This document shows, one piece after another, positions 8,446 through 16,578 of a stretch of DNA of 64,000 bases. Below the pieces are notes generated by a model that did no database searches, had not been told where the DNA came from, and was given only the letters and a program-made list of their open reading frames with translations. Position 1 is the first letter of the stretch, and every line of letters starts with the position of its first letter. The stretch comes from Cyclobacterium plantarum (GTDB lineage: Bacteria; Bacteroidota; Bacteroidia; Cytophagales; Cyclobacteriaceae): the NCBI RefSeq assembly GCF_011290685.1, contig NZ_JAANYN010000002.1, forward strand, positions 62,001 to 126,000. The letters are read 5' to 3'. The position numbers were made by a program, and so were the translations under genes.

Positions 8446-11085
8446 TCATTCCCCTACATTGACCTGAATGAAAGTAGCGATACCAAAGCGAATCCCGCCT
8501 CTTTTGTAATTGCCGTTTTCAAAACCGGCACCAATCTCTACCCGAAAAATCCGATACAGGTTGTCCAATGAATAACCCAACTCCCAATAATGGGGTGCGT
8601 TTTGGGTTTTTAAATAATTGAAAAAAAGATTTTCCCGGATGCCTGAAAACCTGAGCACCGGCAATTGGGTAAAAAGAAATTTTCTGAATTGATAATGCAT
8701 GATGCTACTGAAGTAGTGACCTGCGGTGCTGTATTGGTAGTAATCCAAAAACCGGAAATTGCTGGCCGCTCCCATATTACTAAAGATGGTCCGGTTACCC
8801 CCAAAATGTTTGAAGTCCATAAAATAGACCTGAGAATGATTCAGGAAAGTACCTGTTTGTACGTTTACATCCAATTTACCACTTACACCGAAGTTAAGCG
8901 CATGCTCCAGTCCTAGTTCCAGGTGATCGAATTTGCCAGCTCCTGAAAAATTTTTGTTATAGTTAAATTTCACCAGGGGCGCCGTTTCCATAAGCGGAAA
9001 TTTTCTTCCGTTTCTTATCCGGTATTTCAATCCAGGACGCCACTCAATGGAGCCACTAACCAAAACCGCCTCATTTGGTGCAAAGGCCTCGTTCCCTGCT
9101 TCCTGGTTCATTGGTCGATTGGACGTATACCTTCGTTCCGGCTTATTGTAAAAACTATAATCGGAATTGTTCTCCAGATTCACCCGATCCTCGAATCGGA
9201 AATCCACCCTATAGGTGAGGGCATCCGTGATTCTGTGCGCCAGGTATAATCTGGTAAAGGTTTTCTCATACAGTTTCATGTAATTTTGCCTGAAAAACAA
9301 GGAATAAAGGGCATTGACCTGCTCATTGATGGGGTCCTCCCCATTGTATTGGTAAATGTATTTCCCGCCTTCTATACCCCAGGTATGGCCCGGCCTTCCT
9401 TTGGTCACCGACCGCCTGATATGCAGCATTCCATAGGGCTTCTTACTTGCAAAACCATACCTGAATGCTGGTCTGAAATTCCAGGACCGCAAGTGGTTGG
9501 TTACACTGTCTGCCATTTTTGTGTTCTTCTCAGCCCGGTAGTATCCTGAAAATCCGATTTTAAACCCTTCTACTGTATTGAATGACATTTTGGTCCAATT
9601 GGAATGAAAACCTGCAGACCTGCCTTTCCCAAAACTGTAATCTCCACCCGTTAGAAAATCAAGTGGTTGGAATTTTCTTTTGGCTTTTTGGGCCACGGAG
9701 TCAACATCACTTTCACGGGCCGCCTCCACCACAGCCAAACTATCGTCCCTGCGATAGCCTTGTATTTCTTTGGCTGTCAGTTGGACCGGCCGGATGCTAT
9801 CCCAATATACAAGATCTCTTTTGGTGGCCATGGAATCTACCTTATAGTTTCTTTCGGATAGGACTTCCGCCTGCTCTCTTTCCTTCAAGGATTCCTTTTC
9901 ATAGGCATTGACCATTTTTCTGAAATCCTTTCTACTCATCTGATCAGCTGCTGCCAACTGTTCGATGGGGTCTGCGCTTTTGGTAATTTCCGGAAGGTGA
10001 TCGGGAATCTCCTCTACTTTTTCGTCCAGAATCCTGGTATCCACCAGAAGATCGGGATTCAGCGTGATTTGGTAATCCCTGGTTGATGCCAAATACTGGT
10101 ACTCCCCGGCAAAACCAAAAAACTTTCCCCCGAAAGTATAGGTATGGGTCAGGGGCATCCAGATGTTTTCCTCCACCGGAGCATATTGCTGGGTTACCCC
10201 AATATCGAACCCCATGAGGGAAGTTTTCAAATTCAGGCTATGAATGGCCCATAAATCCTCAATAATATAAATATATCCATCGAATACTTTTTCTCCTTTC
10301 GAACGGGGAATAACCCTTATTTTATTTACCAAAACTCCGTTATCAAAAAAACTTCCTTCTAACCTGAACCGGTAATAAACAAAGGCTGACCTGGACAGAG
10401 GGGAAACCACTCCATTGATCTGCTCATCGTAAAAACTGGCCCCAATATAGGGAGCAGGGGAAGTCTGGTTGTTTTCACCAGTGGACCGTATACTGATTAC
10501 CGTCTCAGTTATTTCATCTGGCTGATTAAAGTGAATTTTAGAGACTGATTCTGAAGTATAGGCCTCATTGAGGCCAACTCCCTCCTCTTTCAGTTTCTTT
10601 TTCAGGAAAAAGGGAGCATTGGTCAGTTCTCCCGTTCCTTTAATGTACACCATCATGCTGTATTCCTGAACCTGCAGGCGGTGAAATTTTGCTTTTGCTA
10701 TGGCTTTGCGCATGACGGTAAGTGCCGGATCCTCCTGATCCCCCTTTACCTCTACTTCCTGCAAGGCAAACGTTTGCATTTCCAGACTTACATCCAGTTC
10801 TACCCAGTTATCCTTTACGTCTACGGTCTGCAATTTAGACTGGTAGCCAAGGTATTGGACAATGATATCATAGTTTCCAGGTGGCAATTTCCATTCAAAC
10901 AGCCCATCCTGGTTGGTGGGGATGCCATCATTCAGGTTCCGTGCAAAAACGGTTGCGTAAGCCAGGGGTTCGCCTTCTTCAGAAGTGACCAAGCCTCTGA
11001 TCCCTTGTGATGATCCACTGAAAATAAAAGCTTGAAAAAGCACTAAGCAAGACAACAGCTTTAATTCCCTGGAAAAACCAATCAT
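8446..11085 (-). CDS. DUF5686 outer-membrane protein with carboxypeptidase-like regulatory domain
   Basis: 879 residues. A signal peptide (to about residue 26) is followed by a CarboxypepD_reg-like beta-sandwich (IRGLVTSEEGEPLAYATVFARN, about 28-105). The long DUF5686 region that follows has the alternating aromatic strands of an outer-membrane beta barrel towards the C-terminus (for example HYFSSIMHYQFRKFLFTQLPVLRF). This architecture is common and specific to Bacteroidota. Its function is not established; it resembles TonB-dependent transporters in domain plan but lacks a recognisable plug. It is a single gene bordered by repeat islands. Confidence 0.85.
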   Translation of the reverse strand: MIGFSRELKLLSCLVLFQAFIFSGSSQGIRGLVTSEEGEPLAYATVFARNLNDGIPTNQDGLFEWKLPPGNYDIIVQYLGYQSKLQTVDVKDNWVELDVSLEMQTFALQEVEVKGDQEDPALTVMRKAIAKAKFHRLQVQEYSMMVYIKGTGELTNAPFFLKKKLKEEGVGLNEAYTSESVSKIHFNQPDEITETVISIRSTGENNQTSPAPYIGASFYDEQINGVVSPLSRSAFVYYRFRLEGSFFDNGVLVNKIRVIPRSKGEKVFDGYIYIIEDLWAIHSLNLKTSLMGFDIGVTQQYAPVEENIWMPLTHTYTFGGKFFGFAGEYQYLASTRDYQITLNPDLLVDTRILDEKVEEIPDHLPEITKSADPIEQLAAADQMSRKDFRKMVNAYEKESLKEREQAEVLSERNYKVDSMATKRDLVYWDSIRPVQLTAKEIQGYRRDDSLAVVEAARESDVDSVAQKAKRKFQPLDFLTGGDYSFGKGRSAGFHSNWTKMSFNTVEGFKIGFSGYYRAEKNTKMADSVTNHLRSWNFRPAFRYGFASKKPYGMLHIRRSVTKGRPGHTWGIEGGKYIYQYNGEDPINEQVNALYSLFFRQNYMKLYEKTFTRLYLAHRITDALTYRVDFRFEDRVNLENNSDYSFYNKPERRYTSNRPMNQEAGNEAFAPNEAVLVSGSIEWRPGLKYRIRNGRKFPLMETAPLVKFNYNKNFSGAGKFDHLELGLEHALNFGVSGKLDVNVQTGTFLNHSQVYFMDFKHFGGNRTIFSNMGAASNFRFLDYYQYSTAGHYFSSIMHYQFRKFLFTQLPVLRFSGIRENLFFNYLKTQNAPHYWELGYSLDNLYRIFRVEIGAGFENGNYKRGGIRFGIATFIQVNVGE

Positions 11086-11163
11086 ATCGTAAAAATAAAG
11101 GTAATTTCACCTAAAAAAACGGTATATAAATAAATAAAAAATAGTTTTGACATTTTTTAACTC

Positions 11164-11547
11164 CGCTCCTCGGAATTTGTAATTCCGTGGTATAGATAAG
11201 GGGGATTTGTAATCCCCAAAACTGTCTCTGGGTGTAGTTTGCAACTACATCCCAGGTATCCGATTGGTTACGGATACGAGGCATTTGTAATGCCGGAATC
11301 CAATGACCAACCGTAACGAAAATTGTGCTTTAATATGAACCCCTCTTTGGGTGTGAGTTTGCAACTACATCCCTGCTATTCGTTCGGTTATGTATACGAG
11401 GCATTTGCAATGCCGGAAACCAAAGATCAACCGTAAAAAAAATCGTGCTTTGAAATGCACCGATAAGCCATTACAAATGGCTTTTTGGCAGGTTTTTTCT
11501 GTTTATGATTCCGTAAATAACTGGGTGAAGTGCCATACTTCACCCAG
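11164..11547 (+). repeat. Multi-hairpin repeat element, copy 1
   Basis: A ~384-bp element with about nine hairpins: CGGAATTTGTAATTCCG (11171-11187), GGGGATTTGTAATCCCC (11201-11217), a long GTAGTTTGCAACTAC stem (11228-11255), a GTATCCG/CGGATAC stem (11256-11277), GGCATTTGTAATGCC (11280-11294), another GTTTGCAAC stem (11349-11373), GGCATTTGCAATGCC (11400-11414), AGCCATTACAAATGGCT (11466-11482) and a CTGGGTGAAGT/ACTTCACCCAG stem (11521-11547). Most stems end in TT...AA around a 3-nt TGT, TGC or ACA loop, while the outer stem bases differ and still pair. A ~115-bp unit is tandemly duplicated inside (11228-11336 and about 11347-11457). Confidence 0.85.
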
Positions 11548-11628
11548 TACTAATTAAGTTATTGGGTACCTAAATCCTGGATTACAGAAATGTTAATACG
11601 GTACGCTTGCGAAAAAATCCCCCTATTT

Positions 11629-11648
11629 CCCTCCGCCGCGGCGGAGGG
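11629..11648. repeat. Perfect 20-bp palindrome, copy 2
   Basis: Identical to 6323-6342 (CCCTCCGCCGCGGCGGAGGG) and again preceded by AAAAAATCCCCC. It lies between the two multi-hairpin elements. Confidence 0.75.
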
Positions 11649-11720
11649 ATTTTGTCTTTGCTCACCGATATAAGGGTATTGCAGGACAACCGTAACTATC
11701 TGAATCAAACCGCAGAATCC

Positions 11721-11824
11721 TTTCGTACTTTTGGCTTAGATCCAAAAGTACCAAAAGATCAAGGCACAAAAATCCTTCCCCCCGCATCCCTGCCGCACCC
11801 CCGGTTTTGTGCCAGCCTGCCCGC
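11721..11824 (-). repeat. ~120-bp dispersed repeat, copy B
   Basis: Reverse-complement partner of 7998-8117. Its hairpin is GTACTTTTGG (11725-11734) / CCAAAAGTAC (11742-11751). Compared with copy A, two stem positions have changed on both arms so that all 10 pairs are kept. Confidence 0.65.
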
Positions 11825-11929
11825 TTTCCTTATTTGCCGACATTCCATCAAACCTAGTAGTTGGCTTTAAAATCAAAACAAATGATTGGATAAAGTGGAT
11901 AAGGTGGAAGTGGATATCCGATTGGCTGC

Positions 11930-12312
11930 CCGCTCCTCGGAATTTGTAATTCCGTGGTTCAGATAAGGGGGATTTGTAATCCCCAAAAACCTCTCTGGGT
12001 GGTTTGCAACTACATCCCAGTTATCAGATTGGTTTCGTATACCAGGCATTTGTAATGCCGGAAGCCAATCACCAACCGTAACGAAAATCGTGCTTTAAAA
12101 TAAACCCCTCTCTGGGTGTAGTTTGCAACTACATCCCTGCTATTCGTTTGGTTATGTATACGAGGCATTTGTAATGCCGAAAGCCATAGATCAATCGTAT
12201 ATAAAATCGCACTTTAAAAAGCATACGAGAAGCCATTACAAATGGCTCTTTAGCAGGTTTTATCTGTTTATGATTCCGTAAATAACTGGGTGAAGTAGCA
12301 TACTTCACCCAG
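11930..12312 (+). repeat. Multi-hairpin repeat element, copy 2
   Basis: Direct repeat of 11164-11547 with the same order of hairpins, starting at CGGAATTTGTAATTCCG (11938-11954) and ending with the TGGGTGAAGT stem (12286-12312). Differences are scattered substitutions plus a 2-nt deletion in the third hairpin (about 12000). The first GTATCCG stem is degraded here. Confidence 0.85.
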
Positions 12313-12380
12313 AATTATTATCTGTGCTAATCTGAGTAATCTGTGGTGCACCCTGGCAAGGCGGATTTGGACACATACGG

Positions 12381-13847
12381 CTACTCCTGCGCGATATCCG
12401 ACAACATCTGTTTGACTTTATCGGGTACGGTATCCCTTTCCAGAAAGCCGACTAGTATATAGGTAATAGCAGACGACAGTACCGGCAGGCTTACTTCCAG
12501 GGCCAGGCTGTTTAATTCCACATTTTTAGTGATCACAAAGGCCAGCAGCCCCACCAAAATGGATCCAATGGCTGCCTTTGGCCCGCAGGATTTGAACCAG
12601 GGAATCAGCCCAAAAAGCATGGGGATGGCGATGGGCCCTACCAAAGCACCAAACCAACTGATGATCAATCCCAGTACCCCACCAAACCGTTCAAACTGCA
12701 ACGCAATCACAATGGTCCCCAGGGTAAACAGAAAAGTGGTAATCCTGGCTGTGGTGAGGGAGGTGGCTTCCTTCCGGAATTTTTTATTGACAGCCGGTAA
12801 AATGTCCCGGGAGATCACGGCCGAGATGGTATTGATATCGGAAGAGGTCATGGACATGGTGTTGGCAAACAAGGATGCGATCACCAAACCAATCAAACCA
12901 ACGGGCAACAACTCCATGGTAAGAATACCATAGGATTGGGTAGGGTCTTCCATATCGGGTAGGAGTACGGGGGCAGCCCACATGGGAAAAAACAAAATCA
13001 ATGGCCAAACCAGGTACAAGGCCCCCGACAGCCAGGCTGCCTTGGAAGCCTGTTGTTCCGTAGGGGAAGAAATGTAGCGCGTGGCCAGGTTCCATTGCCC
13101 CCCATTATAGGAAAGGAAATTGATAAACAGGAATGCCAGGGCAAAACCAACCGTGTAGGGATCGTTGAAAGCCTGTGCATTGCCTTCAGGCAATTGATCC
13201 CAAACGGTGAAAACGGATTCCAAACCACCCAGTTTCTGCACGACCACCACAAACATGACCAGTCCGGCAATGATCTGTACAATGAACTGGGCAAAATCGG
13301 TAATGATCACCGCCCACAAGCCTCCAAAGGTGATATAGAGCAGGGATATTCCCCCCGAAATTAAAATCCCCCATGTCAGGGAAATACCGGTAAACACGTT
13401 TAATAAAATGGCTATGGCCGCCCATTTGGCACCGATGTCAAATAATTTCAAAATAACGCCGCTCCAGGCCATCAGTTGTTGGGTAGCCAGGTTGTAACGG
13501 GTTTCCAAAAACTCCAGGGGAGATTGGATTTTGAACCGTTTTCTAAGCCTGACCCAGAATACAGGAAATACCTTCGCCGAAATAATAACCGTCAGGCCGA
13601 TTGTTAATGCCCACCAGATATACACCGAAAAACCATGGGTATAGGCCAGCCCGGCATAGGCCACAAAGACTGCACCGCTGTAACCGGAAACATGATGGGA
13701 AATTCCTGACAACCACCAGGGAAGCTTCCCTCCGGCGACAAAATAATCCTCTGCATCATCATTTCTAAAGTAGGACCAGACGCCGATCAGCAGCATCAGG
13801 ATAAAAAACAGGCCAATCACAAACAGGTCGGTGGTACTCAATTCCAT
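12381..13847 (-). CDS. Sodium:solute symporter (SSS family)
   Basis: About 488 residues from the ATG at 13847 (MELSTTDLFVIG). An upstream ATG at 13913 would translate through a perfect hairpin and is unlikely. Many hydrophobic helices (around 13) and the early motif GGKLPWWLSGISHHVSGYSGA fit the SSS family (PF00474), which couples uptake of sugars, sialic acid or other solutes to sodium. The gene lies downstream of two exported Gfo/Idh/MocA oxidoreductases in the same orientation, so the cargo is probably a sugar or sugar acid handled by them; this is inference. Confidence 0.9.
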   Translation of the reverse strand: MELSTTDLFVIGLFFILMLLIGVWSYFRNDDAEDYFVAGGKLPWWLSGISHHVSGYSGAVFVAYAGLAYTHGFSVYIWWALTIGLTVIISAKVFPVFWVRLRKRFKIQSPLEFLETRYNLATQQLMAWSGVILKLFDIGAKWAAIAILLNVFTGISLTWGILISGGISLLYITFGGLWAVIITDFAQFIVQIIAGLVMFVVVVQKLGGLESVFTVWDQLPEGNAQAFNDPYTVGFALAFLFINFLSYNGGQWNLATRYISSPTEQQASKAAWLSGALYLVWPLILFFPMWAAPVLLPDMEDPTQSYGILTMELLPVGLIGLVIASLFANTMSMTSSDINTISAVISRDILPAVNKKFRKEATSLTTARITTFLFTLGTIVIALQFERFGGVLGLIISWFGALVGPIAIPMLFGLIPWFKSCGPKAAIGSILVGLLAFVITKNVELNSLALEVSLPVLSSAITYILVGFLERDTVPDKVKQMLSDIAQE

Positions 13848-13876
13848 GGGAAACTTTTTTGGGGTTAAATTGAAAA

Positions 13877-13905
13877 GAAGGCCAAACGGTAAAAGTTTGG
13901 CCTTC
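13877..13905 (-). terminator. Perfect 11-bp hairpin between oxidoreductase and symporter genes
   Basis: GAAGGCCAAAC (13877-13887) and GTTTGGCCTTC (13895-13905) form a perfect stem with a 7-nt loop, followed on the minus strand by TTTT. It follows the stop at 13923 and precedes the symporter start at 13847. It may end the upstream operon or partly attenuate read-through into the symporter. Confidence 0.65.
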
Positions 13906-13922
13906 AAAAACACAAAATACTA

Positions 13923-15266
13923 TCAGACGGTTGGTTCCCAACCGGGCTCATACTCCCGTTTCCAGAGTTCCATCGCTGTAGGATCGTATTGAATGTTCCC
14001 GGTTTTTGGGTCGATATCCAATGTCCTCCCCACTCGCTGGGCTATATTTCCCAGTTGAACCAGTAGCGTGCTTTTGTGCGCACCAACGATTTCAGACCTG
14101 ACTTCCGTACCTTTAGTGATGCCGTCAAAAAAGTTCTGAATGTGCATGGCATCCAGGGCCTGTGCCGGATTGGTCCGGTTGGTGGGATCGATTTCCTGAT
14201 CGTTTTTCACATCCTTCACCAATTCATTTTTCAGGTTGAAAATTTTATAGGAATTTCCTCCTTCTATCAGCAGGCTACCTTCTTCCCCATAGAATAAGGT
14301 GCCGACGCTTCCGTTTTCTATGTGTTTGCCATTACAGCTTCTGCCTTCCCAGGTGATGACGGAATTGTTGTCAAATTCCAGGTTGATGATTTGGGTATCC
14401 GGTGTCTCCCAATCGTCATTGTACCGGTAACGGCCTCCGGAGGAATTTACACGATTAGGATAATCCACCTGCAGGCCCCAGCGGGCGAGATCCACCATGT
14501 GCGTTCCGTTGTTCAGGGCTTCCCCGGTGCCCCAGTTCCAGAACCAATGCCAGTTGTAGTGCAGGATATTGTCCCGGTAGGCTTCTCTGGGCGCAGGTCC
14601 CTGCCAAAGTTCGTAGTCCAGCCATTCCGGAACCGGTACCTGCTTTCCTACGCCTATTGGGCCCCTGTTATTGGCATACCAGGTTTTGGCCATATAAGGC
14701 CTGCCTATCACTCCGTTGTGCAATTCCTCAATCCCTTTCATCACATTGGGCCAGGAGCGGCGCTGGTTACCAACTTGAATTACCTTGTTGTATTTCTTTT
14801 GGGCTTCCATCAGGAGTTCACCTTCATGCGGATTATGGCTACAGGGTTTTTCCAGGTACACGTGCTTGCCGGCCTTCAGGGCCATTAGTGCGGCCGGAGC
14901 ATGCCAGTGGTCCGGGGCCGTTACGATCAATACATCCACATCTTTGTCCTCCAATACCTTGCGGATATCTTTTTCAATCTTCGGCTTGCTGCCCTGAATT
15001 TCATTTACGGAACCGGCAAATTTCTCCGCTGCCCGGATATCCACGTCGCAACTGTAAATCACATCACATTGCTCCTGGCTGGCAAAATTGGTCCCCACGG
15101 CATGACCCCGGCTAACCACACCCATGCTGGCGGCATTGATGCGTTCATTGGCACCCATGATTCGTCCATAGCTTTTGGCAGACATACCGGGTAACATGCC
15201 TCCTACCGAGGCCAATGTCGCCCCTGCAATCGCTTTTTTTACGAAGGTTCTTCTATCGTTCTTCAT
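13923..15266 (-). CDS. Gfo/Idh/MocA family oxidoreductase with Tat signal
   Basis: 447 residues. The N-terminus DRRTFVKKAIAGATLASVGG is a Tat-type signal. The Rossmann region begins near residue 47 (MGVVSRGHAV), and the family's EKP motif is at 139-141 (YLEKPCSHN); its Lys normally contacts substrate and cofactor. The C-terminal GFO_IDH_MocA domain carries NWHWFWNWGTGEALNNGTH. Family members oxidise or epimerise sugars and cyclitols with a bound NAD(P). It starts 14 bp after another oxidoreductase gene, so the pair is probably co-transcribed. Confidence 0.9.
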   Translation of the reverse strand: MKNDRRTFVKKAIAGATLASVGGMLPGMSAKSYGRIMGANERINAASMGVVSRGHAVGTNFASQEQCDVIYSCDVDIRAAEKFAGSVNEIQGSKPKIEKDIRKVLEDKDVDVLIVTAPDHWHAPAALMALKAGKHVYLEKPCSHNPHEGELLMEAQKKYNKVIQVGNQRRSWPNVMKGIEELHNGVIGRPYMAKTWYANNRGPIGVGKQVPVPEWLDYELWQGPAPREAYRDNILHYNWHWFWNWGTGEALNNGTHMVDLARWGLQVDYPNRVNSSGGRYRYNDDWETPDTQIINLEFDNNSVITWEGRSCNGKHIENGSVGTLFYGEEGSLLIEGGNSYKIFNLKNELVKDVKNDQEIDPTNRTNPAQALDAMHIQNFFDGITKGTEVRSEIVGAHKSTLLVQLGNIAQRVGRTLDIDPKTGNIQYDPTAMELWKREYEPGWEPTV

Positions 15267-15280
15267 CTTACTGCGTAAAT

Positions 15281-16312
15281 TTATATTTTAATTTCAGCGG
15301 CCTCCCGTCTTGCCTTATCCAAAACGGCCTGAAGGGAAACGGCCTGTCCATTTATTTTTTTACTTTCATCTGCTGCCTGCATAAAGGCAAAGATTTCAAT
15401 AGTTTCTTCTTCTGACACCGGAGCTTTTCCGGAATCGAAAAATTTGGCTATTTCCACCAAAAGAGGGCGGTAGCCTCCGTAGGAGCCCATATCCATAATG
15501 CCTTCCTCACCAAAGGCCCTTCCGCCGTAACCGCTTTTACCAACACGTGTTCCTCTAAACGTCCCGATTCTACCTTCTTCCCAGGTACCCACTACCAGGT
15601 CAGCACCCTCCGTATACGTTCGCTGAACCGTTTCACATCCGGTACCCATAAGGGTATAGAGCGTTTCCACACCATGTATTCCATACCAAAATAAATCCGG
15701 ATGCGTTGGTTCTAATTTTGCCGGACTAAATGCCTCTGCTCCCAGGACCTTTCCAATCTCGCCATTCCGAACAGCGACGGCATTCTCCATATACCGAAGT
15801 GAGCTGCTGGAAAATACCGGTACTTTGTATTTTTTAGCCGCCGCAAAAATGACAATGGCATCAACCAGAGAGGCCGAAATCGGCTTGTCAATAAATACGG
15901 TTTTTCCGGATTTGAATACTTCCAGGGCCTGCTCCAGGTGAAGCCGCCCGTCGTTTGTCTCCAAAAGTACCACATCCACCTTGTCCAGGAGGGAGGCAAT
16001 GGAGTCGACGATTTCCACGCCCAGGGTTTGAATTTCTTCAGTATACCCCGGAATTCTTTCCACTGAGGAAGGAATATCCTGGCTGCCATGCGGGTAGGCG
16101 GCCACTACCTTGTACCCCCCCAAATCTGCTGCGGCATCGGATGCATTAAATGCTTTGGTAAAGGCCAAACTGTGCGAAGTGTCCAGGCCGATGATACCGA
16201 CCTTCTTGTTTCGTCTTACAAGCGGTTTTCCAATGGAAAAAGCTTGCGGCACAAGGCCAAGGCCCAAACCCGCCACAGCGACCTTTCCCATAAATTTTCT
16301 TCTGTTATCCAT
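15281..16312 (-). CDS. Gfo/Idh/MocA family oxidoreductase (second, shorter)
   Basis: 343 residues. The N-terminus (DNRRKFMGKVAVAGLGLGL) is again Tat-like. A Rossmann fold follows (KKVGIIGLDTSHSLAF); the usual GxGxxG is replaced by GLDTSH, and the usual EKP is DKP (FIDKPIS), so cofactor binding may differ from the neighbour. It is first in a minus-strand run with the 447-residue oxidoreductase. The substrate is unknown. Confidence 0.85.
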   Translation of the reverse strand: MDNRRKFMGKVAVAGLGLGLVPQAFSIGKPLVRRNKKVGIIGLDTSHSLAFTKAFNASDAAADLGGYKVVAAYPHGSQDIPSSVERIPGYTEEIQTLGVEIVDSIASLLDKVDVVLLETNDGRLHLEQALEVFKSGKTVFIDKPISASLVDAIVIFAAAKKYKVPVFSSSSLRYMENAVAVRNGEIGKVLGAEAFSPAKLEPTHPDLFWYGIHGVETLYTLMGTGCETVQRTYTEGADLVVGTWEEGRIGTFRGTRVGKSGYGGRAFGEEGIMDMGSYGGYRPLLVEIAKFFDSGKAPVSEEETIEIFAFMQAADESKKINGQAVSLQAVLDKARREAAEIKI

Positions 16313-16578
16313 GTTTTATATCGGAATACTTATGCTATATTAATAAAGAATTATTGGATTAATATTTCGAATATTTGCTAATTCATCCTACAATTTAGTA
16401 AAAAAATCAAAGAAGCAGCGATAAAAATTACATGAAACGCCAATTTCCCCGTACCAATGCAGCGACAAAAATTTTCCGAAATAATAGAATTATCGATAAA
16501 ACCCTAATTATGATTGGTTTACAAAATACCATGGATAATCAGAACCAGGAGTATCCTTTTGATCAATGGAAAAAGTAA

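Larger units (their letters stand above)
11086..12380. other. 1.3-kb intergenic island made almost wholly of small repeats
   Basis: No supported gene. It contains, in order, a multi-hairpin element (about 11164-11547), the 20-bp palindrome (11629-11648), the inverted copy of the ~120-bp repeat (11721-11824) and a second multi-hairpin element (about 11930-12312). An 87-codon ORF at 11607-11870 is made of repeat sequence and is rejected. Confidence 0.7.

Noticed and set aside
11164-12312. CRISPR array
   Set aside because: Hairpins differ in sequence and spacing, there are no uniform repeats with unique spacers, and no cas genes are in the window.
16510-16578. 22-codon plus-strand ORF ending next to the kinase gene stop
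   Set aside because: It is too short to support; there is no ribosome binding site, and it may be a chance frame.
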